Below, in pieces: positions 15,001-28,100 of a DNA stretch of 64,000 nt. The position numbers were made by a program, and so were the translations under genes. Source of the stretch: Campylorhamphus procurvoides (taxonomy: Eukaryota; Chordata; Aves; Passeriformes; Dendrocolaptidae); assembly GCA_013396655.1 (NCBI GenBank), contig WBMV01007620.1, positions 620,001 to 684,000 on the forward strand. The letters run 5' to 3'. The number at the start of each line of letters is the position of its first letter. Position 1 is the first letter of the stretch. Under the pieces are notes generated by a model. The model ran no database searches, was not told the origin of the DNA, and saw nothing but the letters and a program-made list of their open reading frames with translations.

Positions 15001-18000
15001 AATAAACATAGATAATCAATTTTATTGTTGTTGGCTGCACACAGGAAGAAGTGGGTGAAGCAGTTTTCTTCGGAGGCAACTGTTGTGTGAAACAGTGCTG
15101 GTACCAGTGGCCATCAGGTCCTGCTCAGAGATGAATGGAGAAAAACCCCTGCCAGGGGGAGTTACGTGTAAACAGCACCTTGGAGAAGGTCCTTGCATTC
15201 AGCTTTCCAGGGGAGCAGGGACAGGATGCCACCTCTCTCCACATCTAGCAAGAAACTGAATCAGTCAGTAAAACCCAGTATTTTTAAAACACTCTAAGTG
15301 TCAGGTATTAGAGTGTTTTGTGTAGAATCTAAGCAGAAATATTTATTTCAATCCTACACACACTTCTGATTTCTCAGAATATCCCTGGAAATTGATATCA
15401 AGCTTGTTTCTTGTGAGTTTCTAGTAAACTACACTGTTGGAAGAATCATCTTCTGGATACCTGCAGTATTAATAGCATGGAGTTGCCTTGGAAACTTCAG
15501 TTTAAAAGCAGAGATTCTTAAGTGTTACTTAAAGCCTGTAGCAAACGTTAGCAGAGTTTCAGATGACTTCACTATGTATTTAACACTAACTTACTTGTTC
15601 CTTAACTGTATGAAATCTTTTAATAGCATTTTCTCAGGATTGGAGCAACGCGGGAAAATCCCAGACTTCACTTTATCTACGAAAACCAAGAAGAAAAACA
15701 ATCTGTAAAGCAGAAGTTTGTCAACAGGCAAAACTTGCAGTGTTCAGTTGCCAGGGAAGGCTGGATTCATTTCCCCAGAGGGCAGGGCAAACAACAGCTA
15801 CACACAGCTTTGTCTGAACACTATACTGGCTATCTTCAGTTTTCTGAAAAGGTTTACTCCTTTTTCATTTGGTCACCACCCAAGAATGATGCAAAAACCA
15901 CACTACTTTTCTAGAGCACTGACAAGAAGAGGAAAATACTGAATAAGAACACAGTGAACTTGTTCTAATCATGAATGATGTAAGGTATTGTAGACATGTA
16001 TTTTTTGCTGAATATAAGCTTTTCACAGGGTAGAGGGAGGGACCTACTACCTCATCAGTCAAGAATAAAAATATTTATTCAAAACTGGTGTTAAGAATCA
16101 AAATTTTTCTTTCTATCCCCTCAAGGGTCTTCACTTTCACAGCTGATATTACACAAAAAGGGCTCCATGGAGGTAGTTGATCTTGTAAGGACCCAAGTAG
16201 ACACTTTTACAAAGACAGGTGAAGCTACTGTTTGCCACCATGAACATAATACCACCAATCATCTGGATTAAATTTTGCCTTCTTGAGTTTGTAGACATAT
16301 GAAACAATTCCTCTGAAAAAAATGTGCCTGTACAAATAAGGTCACCACTTGAGAAGTAGTTAGTGGAAGCTTTCTATCTGTGCTACTATCTCAGGCTCTC
16401 AAAATTTAGCACATTTCCATTACATTACTTTTCAACATTTGTACAACAATCAGGCAGGAAAGGTAATAATTAAATTTAAATTATTTAGCTACAAAACCAT
16501 TCAGGCACCTCTGTTTACTTTTGTAATATTTTCTCTTCCTTTTTTAATGCATTTAAAATTGTGTGTATAACAAATATAAACCTACAGGTGCATGTGTTTT
16601 GAGAATTGTTATTGAATCTTGGAGAATTTAATGTCGTTGATAGCCTTTGGATACAATTTCCCCCAGTATGGATAGGCATTGTGAAAAATCCTGTATCTAG
16701 TTGCATTTGTAAATTGGTTAGCAGCTTTGTTTTGGATTGCATGTGTTCTGTGGTTTGCTGACTGACAGCGTATTCTCGAGATTCAAAATCAAGTCCAATA
16801 AAAATAGATCATTTTAAGCCCCATGCTCCAGGCTGTCAAACAGCCTCCAAACCACTATGGACTCTCCTTTCTAGTAAGGCCAGGGAAAAGTCTTTTCATA
16901 ATCTGGGTCATGATGGAGTTTTATGTTTTTGGGAAAAGTATTCCTAGCTTTCAGAACAAAATGCATCTTTAAACTTTCTATGAATACAGCACACACAATC
17001 CAGATATTTCTCTCCAAGCTCTCCACTTCTGTTTCATTCTTTTCTTCTGTGTTTCTTTTCATTAGTTATATATCACACCATTAGTTTATCTTTTAATCTC
17101 TGTTACAATAAGATCTGGGCAATAAATCTTTTGTATTTATTCTTCTAAATTCCTCCTCTTTCTGGATTTCTCTACACTTTTTTCTCTGCTAGAGAGGACA
17201 AAGATGAGCAGGTCTCCAAAGCCAAGCAACATTCATTTTTCCTTCATTATCCTCACATTTTAAGATATATAATCAATAGTGGAGGAAGGTGTAGCGGTTG
17301 GAATAACAGGCGAGGCCCATGTGCCCGTGGTAGTAGAGGAAGGCACGGAGTGGAAACAACAGGATGATGCCATAAAACCTGTCAGCACGCAGGCACAGAG
17401 CCAGGCTGTGACACAGCAGGGATTGAAGCCTCCCACAATGCGATATGGGATCTTCCAAGTGGGATGAACAGTGGAAGGAAAGAGATGAAGCAGGAGGCTT
17501 TACTCCAGAAAGAAGGGAAGGGATGGCAAGAGCAGGGAACAGATCTTGCTGGAAATTTGTGGGGCTTTTCTTGAGTTTTGTCCTTAATTTTAGGTAAGCT
17601 GTTCTAACAAAACACCTCCTGAACTGCCCCAGAGAGGACAGTTAGTCTGAACCAACAGAGAATATCTTGACAAAGTTATTTGTTGGCCAGTTCCACTCAG
17701 CTCAATCTCAGTACATATGGGAAGTTTTCAAAATTGCTTAATCTACTGACATATCCCTTTTCCATTTCTTCTGTACTTCTTCACTGTATCATGTCCTTCC
17801 TCTTTTCTCTGAACTGCCCTTTAATCTTCCATCCTTCTTTTTTCCTGACTTTTTCTCATGACAATCTGACTTATCCAGCCTTCATTCATAAATCTAAGAT
17901 TGTCTTCATAGAAGACACCTTAATGTAAATAACTTGGAAGATGTTAGAGAAGAAAAATCAAGACACAAGTTTGAAAAGAGAGCTGTTGGCACTTCTCCCA

Positions 18001-19449
18001 TGAATTCTCTTGCTGCAGCAATTATAATAGGAGGATGCAGCAGGATGTTTTGGCTGGTGGTTTGGTAAGAACTCAAACAAGATTTTTATTACAATGGTCC
18101 TCTCTGAGCCAGAATCTGTGAATCCCTGGATCTTCCCTGGATTATGTTATCCACACAGATATACCCCAAGGTTTTTCTTTGTTCTTTTTCTGTCTGCTGC
18201 TCGTCAAAGAATGGTTTTACTTGTCTTCTTTCCAAAATAGTGCAGGATTTCCATCATATCAGTCCAACTGATGTGATTTTTTTTTTCATTTGTAATGACA
18301 GTCCTAGAAACTTAACATTCCTAATTTAATTTCAAACCTGCAACATTAAATTGGGTTCGATGTTAGGCAGAGAAAGTCTGCCCAGCCAACTGTAAATACA
18401 AGCAAAATGCTTACAGTTATTCCATTACGACACACATTTGTTATCACATTAAATCATTAATAAAGTTACATTAAAGGGCTTATAAGAGTGAGACAGAAAC
18501 TTCCCACAGGAGGGAAATATTGAGAAAGCATTTCTGCTGTCTTTTTAATTCCTTTTGTCTAGACATCACAAAAGCTCTTAGGCTTATCCTGCCAATGTTA
18601 ATATAGTCTCTTGAGGATACACAGTAAATTAACAAATTTAGCAATAAAAGTAATGAGCTGAGAATTACCTATCTATAGCAATAATACAGCATATATTAAT
18701 GAAATATACAGTCACACAGATGCCTACAGAAATATGTCCTTACGGGCACATATATGCAGATGTATTATTTCTGAGCCAAATTGTCCAACTCACATCATAC
18801 CACAACAAGCCTGTTTTTTCCATGTGGATTTTTACATGCACAGTTTTTCATGGTAGATGGATCTGGCCATTAAAACGTCTATGAATGAGAATAACAAGAT
18901 GGATGTGTAGTGCCAGGTCTATGCATACCCAGAACAGTGCCTGCCCACACTGCCACAGTCACGCTCCTGTGAGGTGAGTGATCCCAGGCACCCTCTGACT
19001 CCCAGTGGGTACCCATGTGATGGTACCTCATGTTCATATTTTTGCATGTTGTCCGCCCTCTGCCTGAGCTCAGGTGGCCCACTAATCTCAGATGCTATTC
19101 GTGCAGATGCTGAGCCCACAAGGAAGAGCCCTCTGCCATCTTCTCTGCGGAGCTGCCACTGACAGGGCAGGACATTCTGATGAGCCCCTGAGTGCTTTGT
19201 GACCACAGGATGCTGGCAGTTCTGGCGTGGTTCCCCAGAGCCCCCTCCACAGGTGCTCCTGCAAGCAGGCAGCAACCACAGAGTGTCTGAATCCTTCAGC
19301 ACTGAGCCAATGCTCTGAGGCAATTGCACCACTGCAGGCTGAACTTTTCCCCATTAAAAAGGGGGGGACAGAGGCTCTCACTTTGCAGGGAGCTTCATGG
19401 AGAAGATGGGGGTGGGGGGATGCCTTGGGACACACAAGTTTTTCCAGCA

Positions 19450-19668
19450 GAGGTTCCATCTTCAATTAAGAACTTTTTTACAGTGAGAACAATCAATCAC
19501 TGGAACAGCTTCCCAGGGACATGGTGAAGTACCTATCAATGGATGTTTTTAACATGGAATTGGACAGGGTGCTAGATAATCTCATCTTGGCTTCTTCTCC
19601 CATGAAAGATTGGGCCAGATGATCTTTCAAGATCTTTTCCAACCTGGTCTATGCTGTGGTTCTGTAAT
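19450..19668 (+). mobile_element. CR1 3'-end fragment
   Basis: The segment reads like the end of CR1 ORF2 and its 3' UTR: TTTTTTACAGTGAGAACAAT with CACTGGAACAGCTTCCCAGG, then GGGCCAGATGATCTTTCAAG and TTCCAACCTGGTCTATGCTG, closing with GGTTCTGTA. It is 5'-truncated, as most CR1 copies are. Confidence 0.85.
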
Positions 19669-22600
19669 ACGATGGGAAATCTATCGGAGTTCTCCTGACA
19701 TTTTCAGGGAAGTCTGGGAGATCCACAGCCAGAAAGAGTTTTTCTATGAACAACTTTAACTATGACACTGTTCTGAAATACATGCTTTAAGAGAAGAGAA
19801 ACTCAGTTCTTTCACAGCTGTGCAATGGACAAAACTGTAATCACAGATTTTAGCAGTCAGTGCAATCGGTGGAAGGATTGAAAAATAAGGCTTATAGTAA
19901 GATCTTTCCTTGGTTCTTTATTGATCAAACTGAACAAAACAATCTGAGGGAAGAGAACACAATAACGTCCTCCTGGCACACAAATCTCCCCCTTTTCTAT
20001 AGGAACCCTGATTACCTTTTTCCACCAAGGTCAATCCCCTTTGACACAAAGCAGATAACAACTTCAGCATCCTTGCAGTAACCTGAACCACATTTCACAC
20101 TTAGCTCATTGTCACTGGATTGCATCTGCAGACTTACACATTATTAAACTTAATAATGGACTTGTAAAACATTTTTTCCTCTTAGAAATGAGAAATCTCC
20201 ACCTTTTCATAGACTCTATCCCATAGTGTGACTTTCTTGAAATTGTTCATAAGATTGAATATTAAAGCAATAATGAAGATAGTTATGACTTTTATTTTTT
20301 GTGAGTTTTCAGGGAGTTTGTACCTCTTTCTTGAAATTATGCAATTTTATATATATCCTACCTTATTTTTCAAACACTCCCATTGAACATTATAGCAGGT
20401 TTTAGGTTGTAAAGGTATTGCATAGATTTCAGCACTGGATGAAAATTACCAACACCAACAAGCTCAGATTCTGTCTTCAAGTTCCTCTCCAAAGGACAGT
20501 GAGGTTTCACCAATGTTTAACTGTGGTTCAGTTTGTTATTAGGGAGATAAATTCCAGATTTGCTTGAAATAATGGCTGTAAATTACAGTCTCCGTGGCTT
20601 CAAAAATTTACAAGGTGTGTGCAACAATATCTCAGGAGGATATATAAATGGGCTTAGGATGGTATTACACCTTGAGTCTCCTTCTAAAAGAGAGCAAAAC
20701 AAGAAGGCCTTACAGTTTAAAGTATGGATGCTGTCATTAAACTGTTCTGACCAGTTCTGAAAGAGTTCCTAATTTTTCTGTTTGTTGGTTGCTGTCACCA
20801 CAGTAACTAACTAGTTCTACATGAAGTTACAGTGCAAGCCAGCAAGGCTGTAATGGAATACATTCCTTAGCATGAGTCAATGCCTGCACAGAAGAGAAAG
20901 CACACTGTTTGGGAAATAGGCTCTAAAATGGTGTGTTGTGGTCAGACTGGAAAGAAGAAATTGTCTGAAATCAGATTTCTCCCTCTTCCATGCATTTTTA
21001 ACTACAAGTACTTTATTTACACTTTGTGGTGGGTTGGGAATCCTGGTCCTCCAGTGTGACCACAGCAATGGAGAGGAGGGAGCTGAAGCTGAGGTTGCTT
21101 TGTGCCCTGCAGAACACACAGAGAGATCTCTATCAGTCACAGTGTAGGCTGGCAAATATTTCCTTTGGTGCAGTGATTTCCACACTGACCCCTGGGGATC
21201 TGTTGACTGCTTCTGAAAGATCTTCAAAATGGGACTATAAAACCCAAGACTACCAGTATTAAAATTTAAGTTCACTATCCTGGTATCTGTATTGCCCTTG
21301 GAAAATTATGAAAAGTCAACAACTCATAAAAAGTTGAAATTCACTGATATGCATAATGGAATAATACCTATTATGTAAAGTGAATTTCATTCTGCCTTCA
21401 TAAAATTAGCATCAGTCTGGAGAAATTCTGACTGCCCTGGAATTACACTGGTGCAGGTGTAGAAGGCCAAAACTTTTCACTGGACAAACTGCATTGGTTC
21501 ATGTTGCATGAAAAACATTAGACACCGATTAGTAGACAACCAAATATGTTTTGTCATGTGATTTTTCAGGGGACATTTATGGGTGAGTTTTAAATCATTA
21601 ATTAAATAGGCGAATTTGATGAAATGTGAAATCAAATTGCATCCCAAGCAGCAAATCACAGTAATTATTAAAATTAAGTAAATTATTAACACAGTGCATT
21701 TAATAAGATGCATTTGAGGTTACCAGTCTGTGAAAGGAATTGCACAAATTTTAGATTTCTATTTTAAAGCAACATTGCATTGTCTAGGTTCATAAATTGG
21801 CAACCAGAGGGAACCTTAGATTATTTTTGCACCAGTGTATCCTCTGTGCAATCAAAGCTGCTTTGGACAATTTTTCTTTCAGAGAAAAGAATGAGAGCTC
21901 ACTTTGCATCATAGGTATTATGTCATCCTCTTTAAAAAAAGTATAGCTAAACTCCATCCACATGCTGGTAACCCCAAATGTAACCTGTCACATTTATCTT
22001 AATAAATATAGCACCTTAATAATCAGAATTTTATTTTTTTTGTCTTAGAATTCCTATTTGCAATATCATTTCATGTTACTTTCACTAAACTTTTCCTTTT
22101 AAGACATTTTTATAACTGTCTTAAAATTGAGCCATAATTTCCTTAAAATAAATCCAGATGACAAAATACCTTTATTCTTTTGACGGCCAGACTTATCAAA
22201 GGCTTATGTGAGATATCAGAGTTAGAAATAAATTAGTCAGGAAATACATTATTTTTGTTCTCAGATTAAAGTAACTGCTTGATCTCATTTTCTGACACCT
22301 CTTCCCCCCCCAAATTATATTTTCACACGACTATAAATCTTGACAGCTGTGAAGCTTATTTTTAGCCTCCCACTAATGAGCAAATTGCAACTACAGTAAT
22401 CTCATGAATATTTTCAAGCAGACTTGCCAGGGCCACCCTAACAAACTGTGATCCATCAACTCTCTTGGGTAGAACACTTGCTCAGAAAATGAAGTGCAGT
22501 AATGACTTTGCCTTCTCTCTTACAACAGACAACACCATATTGATAAAGAGTAGAAAATGATTTGTAATTTATTTCTGTCACTTTGATAAAGATTAATAAC

Positions 22601-24929
22601 AGTATTGAAATCTGAAAGAAAATTCACAGGAATAGCAGAGTTTGGCCAATAAAATCTTGTACATTCACAGATTAGTGCAATTATTACACCACCAGACTGA
22701 TCTCCTGCATAGTGTGGAATGGCACCCAGCAACTCATGTATTGAGTCTAACAACCTGTGCTCGGCTCTGGAAAGCATTTCAGACAATTTCAGTTTGAAGA
22801 TGGAGAGCCCCAGACTCCTCTTGGCAATTTATTTGGGTGTCTTTAGCACCACGATTAAAGATTCATGATTTTTTTCCAGTAGCTCAAATTTTTTGGCCAT
22901 TGGTTCTCATTGTGTTTTTCTCTATGAGATTGCTTGTGGTGAAGGTATCAAGGGTGATATTTTATGTATGAAAAGCTTGTTTTGTGTACATAAACAGGTC
23001 ATATTCCTTAAATATCTGACTTGAAGCATTATAACCATTTTGAGATACTTGCTTTTTCACTTTCCTTTTTTGACAAAAGGGTTTCAGAACAGTGCACAGT
23101 ATTCCAGTATCAATACTGTAAACAAAGATAAAATCATTTTCCTGATTCTTCACGCTACTTCCCATTTTATACAAGCATGGATTATCATAAGTATTTCTTA
23201 ATACTTACCTGTATTTTCACAGTAATGAATGAAATCTTTCTCAAGACTTCAACGTCACTGCCCCAAAGTGTAAAATGTGCAAGAGCAACAAATTTCTCAC
23301 ACTACATTAACAATACTTCTAAAGCTTGCTATAATTTTTGAACATTTCTTTGCTTCTAGGAAGTGGTTAAAAAATCTGGACACAAACTTTTTGACAAACT
23401 ACAAAATACTAGATATTCCCACAGTTGTGCTCAAAGTAACCCAGGATGATGTTCAAGTCCATTCTGTAGCAATTTCTTAATTTTCTCTTACAAAAGGCAG
23501 CATGTTCTATGTGCAAAAGGACAGACGGCTCTTCTGCATATTGGCTGTGTCCTGAAAGAGAACACTAAACCACAACTAACTGTGAGCTCTCCAGTTGTAC
23601 ATCACTTTTTTTCAGATAAGAACACCAAATGTCAGGAGTTCCTTGTAAAATGTTACCTTCTGCCAATTCACAATGTAGAGGAAACAGGATTTCTTGTAGG
23701 TGTTGATGAAATTCATCCTGTTGCAAATTAGACCATATGACACATGAAAAGCTCCCTCTAGGCCAATTTGTAAAATACATAATGAAGAGGACTGACCAAT
23801 TTAGGATTTCCTTTCATCCTGCCTGTCACCTTCCCCACAACTGTGTAATCACTAGATGTATGCTTGCTTTTACTAAAATGAGCAGGCCCCTCATGGGGTG
23901 TGCTTTGCTGTGTGTAAAGTTTAGCCACAAAAAGTATGTGCAGGATTGAGGCCAATTTGGCTGGCATGCTACAGGACTTTGCTCCAATTTCCATTATACT
24001 TATTATCCACCAGAGGCTGGAAATGCAAAGGTTTTTAGAAATGGTGCAATCCTTAGGAAAAAAAAAAAAGCTGCTGGTAACATAGCTTCATCTGATTGGA
24101 AAGCTATGAAGCAGACACATCCTTATCTCTTGCTTACCGGCCCTCCATGACTGGAATGACTTTATTTCACAAAGCACCAGCCTAAGGAACCAGGTCCAGA
24201 TTCCCAAAAGGAGAGTTACTACAATAGCAGTGATCCAAAGTATTTATTTTGGAGAAGGAAACCTGCATGTTGTAAAACGCACTTCAAGAATATCTCTACT
24301 GCAAAGTGCAAAATAAAAACAAGGTGGAGATAAATGCAGACTCTCGCCCTTGGCTATGTGGAAAAGAGACTGTTTCAAAAGCAATGCACATAAGTCCAAT
24401 GAACCAATATTACCTTAGCTCAGCCTTCCCATCAATCTACTTTCCATTTTTGGTTGAATATGGAGGATAATTGCAGTAATGCTTTTAATAATAATAAAAA
24501 AGGAACAAGATTTCCATATGTTTAACAACAAAAACAAACTCCTGTAACGAAATTTCAGCCTAAGTAGCATTTGGCAGGGTCAGAGCAGGAAGAGAGAGTG
24601 AAATTCCCCTTCTTTTTAGCATGCGTTAAAAATATCCACTAGAGATACCTGCATTATTTGAACATTCGTCACACCAAAATAAAAAAAATCTCTGAAATCT
24701 GTTGGGAGTGTAGTTCAAAATTGTAGGTTTTGCTTGTTTAATACGAACTATGAAAGAGGAAGTGAAAATGAGATTTCAGAAACTGTTGGATGAGGCAAAA
24801 AATGGGTATCACCGAATTTCTGGATTCACTTTGTGCTTCTTTTTCTTCTTAGATGAAGGAAAAAAAAAAGACAGCAAAAAATGTAATATCCTGTGCTATT
24901 TTAATGGGTACAATGGGTACAAATGCACC
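19669..24929. other. Intergenic, no gene seen
   Basis: AT-rich sequence with many stops in all frames. The longest open frame is 132 codons (20877-21275, minus) and resembles nothing known. The only repeat suspected is the weak CR1 relic near 23100. Confidence 0.6.
23040..23165 (-). mobile_element. Possible ancient CR1 relic, reverse transcriptase end
   Basis: The plus strand around AGTGCACAGTATTCCAGTAT looks like the complement of the CR1 block coding for the [11 protein letters not shown] region, here heavily decayed. The call rests on a short resemblance and is weak. Confidence 0.25.
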
Positions 24930-25115
24930 AGTGAGCTGAGGGTGGTGAGGCACTGGAACAGATTGCCCAGAGAACCCTGAAAGTGTTCAAGGCCAGGTTG
25001 GATGGGGCTTTGAGCAACCTAGTCTACTGGAAGGTTCCCTGCCCATGGCCTTCCACCTGGAACTAGACAATCTCTAAGGTTCCTTCCAACTCAAACCATT
25101 CCATGATTCTGCGAG
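24930..25115 (+). mobile_element. CR1 3'-end fragment
   Basis: It contains GAGGCACTGGAACAGATTGC, AAGGCCAGGTTGGATGGGGC and GGTTCCTTCCAACTCAAACC, closing with CCATGATTCTGCGAG. This is a classic CR1 3' tail including the terminal ATTCTRTG-type motif. 5'-truncated. Confidence 0.9.
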
Positions 25116-28100
25116 TCCCCCTACCAACCTTTCTTTGCTCTGAAGTTGAATCTAATCCTAGAGGCATAGCAGGCACGCATTGCCTTGAAGTTGTGACACT
25201 AAAGATAAAATATTTGTTTTCATGGTTGAAAGTCCCTTTAACATTTTCTGGTTTATTCTACTTACTACAAACTAACATTTAACTCCTGCTTTTCTTTTCT
25301 ATCATGATGGTGTTATGTGTGATTCTTCTCTCCTATATATGGCCATTTCAGATTAAGTGTTGTAAGACAGTCTTTCCCAGAGATCCATTTATTTTACTGG
25401 TGACGGTTCTGTAGGATTGCTTACCTCTTCTCAGTGACCATAAAGTCTAAATAATGAGCTCAGACAGCATGACTCAATTGTATGCCTCATTTCCTATATA
25501 TGAAACTATGTAAGATGACCCCACCATTTTTCAGGTAAACCTCTGAATCCTTTTATTTGGCCTTACAATTCTGATTTCTCATTTGCACGCTTTTTGTTTT
25601 TAACCTCAAATTATTGTCCATAAGTAATTCTAAATTAATTTTATATTTCACTCCAATTTAGATCTTATTTCTAGTACGAACTTTTGCATGAAATCACAGG
25701 CTTGTATTTCCCACAGTGGATTGCTATTGTCACAGAATGACCCCCAACAAAGAACGTATCATTGCTGTTAACCTTTTGTCCTTGAAGGTGTTCTTCAATT
25801 CCAGGCACTGTACACCCTGTACTCTCTGGCAAAGCAGCATCTTGTGTACATGTTTGTTTTGAGGCACATTTTGTGTGTGTTTCTAATACTGGCATTCTTT
25901 CTGTTTTGCATGACTGACATATATTGGAAACCTGTTCTCTCTGTGCCCTTGCTCTGACTTTATGCTCTCTGTGGATGGTATCCTGTTCTTGCCTCCTTTT
26001 TCTGTTTTTGCCTGCATTGGATTCTTGGTTGGGCAAGTTGGCCTACAGAAGGCAGAAAGCCCTCATTATTTAATTAAAAACATAATGACACCTTCAAACT
26101 TCATTTCTCACAGGGAGATCTATACTGTTTGTGCACCATTTTATGTACGCACACATGCACACACAAATAAAGCACAGCTGCTGTGCAAAAATGCTCGAGC
26201 TAGCTCAAATTGGCAAGATAGGGAACCATTTTATCACACCTGAATTACTTCTGGCACACAGATTACTTGACATAACTCTAGCTCAGTATCTCTACATGAT
26301 GCTGCTTTTCCATGACAGAAGATCTTCTAAAAAAATCTATTCAAAATTACTCTTAATGGATCTCCATTGAGGGAACAGTATAAATGAAAACATGCCAACA
26401 TTGCCTGAATACATTTTCATAAGACTTATTCCCACCAGCAGAAGTCCAGAAGCATTTTTCTGAGGTGAGTAATATTTGACAGATGTGAAACCACTAAGAG
26501 AAAGAACATCAAACACAGAGGCAGTAATCTCAAAATCAATTTTCATTCAGATCTGAGTTTCTTCCCACTCTCTGAAATACCTAGATTCAGGTGTGCTGCT
26601 TTTACTCACACAAGAGCTCATTTCTTTCAGGACTAGTCACATTAGTAACAGTATGACCTTAATTGCAAGGGGGCTGTTTGCACTCAGATTACTATGCAGT
26701 TATGGCTTTCTGAAACATGCATGGCTACTTTTACATTTATTTTAATGGTGTCAAATTTCAGTTTGACAACATCAAATGTTCAAATTCACTAAGAATCTAA
26801 TCAACTGGCTGCCTAGAGACTATTCAAGAAGCCTTCAGGGCAGGCAGACTTCCACAGCTTTTCTGGCATATAAACATCCCACTGATAGCAATGCAGCTTT
26901 GTATATGCAAAAAGAGGATGAAAGCCTTTGTTTTCAGAATTAATGTCCTAACAATGGTTTGAAAATAAGTATTGACAGAAACTCTCATTCTGAGGTTCTT
27001 GAGACTCACTATATTCTAAGATTGGTGATCTGGTATTACAAAGAGTTACAATTAATTGCAACTTCCCTAACGCTGAATGATCTCTCCTCATCTGCTCAGT
27101 TACAGCAGTTTTCCAGCTATGGAAGGAATAACAGCCTTGCAAAAACAAGGTCTGGTAGGAAATAATATCAGAGAGTAATAGTCTAAATCAGAGAAGGCAG
27201 CTGGGAGCTTGTGGGGTGATTTTACTCAGCCTCTAACAGTTCAGACTTCTACTGTGGTTGCAAATGCTTGGGCCCTTTCTTTGATAAGTGAGTCAGAGAG
27301 CAGGACAAATGGACAGCAGATGTGCCCCAAAACTGGCATCTGTCCTGCTAAACTGTTAAGTAACCCTGATGTAAGCAGGAATGAGTCTCTAAGGGTGATA
27401 GTGTTTCACTCTGGCTTTCATGGGGTCCATATTTTATTTTAAAAAAGAATAAAATCAGGTCTATAATACAAAATGCTACAGTAATAGCTCAAGTGCTCAT
27501 TTCAGTGTCATTGTGGGGTTTATATTAGTTCTAACATATTAACAAGAAAATTAATTACAATTATGAGGGCAGGATGGCACCTTTAGTGTCAAACATTTCA
27601 TCTGGTCCAAGCCATACTATTCCCTGCAACATGTTTTAGTCTTCCAATGTCTTTTGCTGGCATGTGCAACCTGCACCAGAGGCACAGCTGAATCAAGACT
27701 ACATGTGCTGGGAGAAATGAAGAAGTTATTCCTATCTACTGTCCAGGAAAAGTCAATCCAAAAACAATTTGCTAAGCATTTTATTCCATTCCCTTCCTGG
27801 AATAATTTATGCTCTTGAACATTCTTTAACATATAGCTAACAAGAAGCTTCAGACTACACAAGTCTTTATAAATATTTCGGTTATGGGTAGGCCAAGTGC
27901 AGAATATAATTACTAAAACCAGCACCATATTAAGGGAAACCAGGAAGAGAATCAGTTGAACGTAGCACCCTGAAGCACCACCATTTTATATTCCAAACTC
28001 TGGCCTTTCTTCTGCTGTACAACTGGAAAGAAGTATGCAGGACAAATGAGGGAGCTCTTTAGCTGACTGAATGTACGCATTCGAAAAGTTTGGAAAATTA

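Larger units (their letters stand above)
4801..19449. other. Intergenic, no gene seen
   Basis: Apart from the T/G-rich tracts and the weak CR1-like relic noted separately, I find no supported feature. Locally GC-richer patches at 9470-9620 and 10750-11080 produce the longest open frames (156 and 178 codons, overlapping on opposite strands). Opposite-strand overlap and lack of known motifs point to composition rather than coding. A 178-codon minus frame at 13176-13712 is likewise unrecognised. A palindromic ATTAATTAATT patch lies at 11328-11352. Confidence 0.55.

Noticed and set aside
25671..26036. Basic 121-codon minus frame (NRKRRQEQ..., HREHKVRARAQREQ)
   Set aside because: Considered as an exon of a nuclear protein, but it has no splice partner, domain or conservation evidence in the window.
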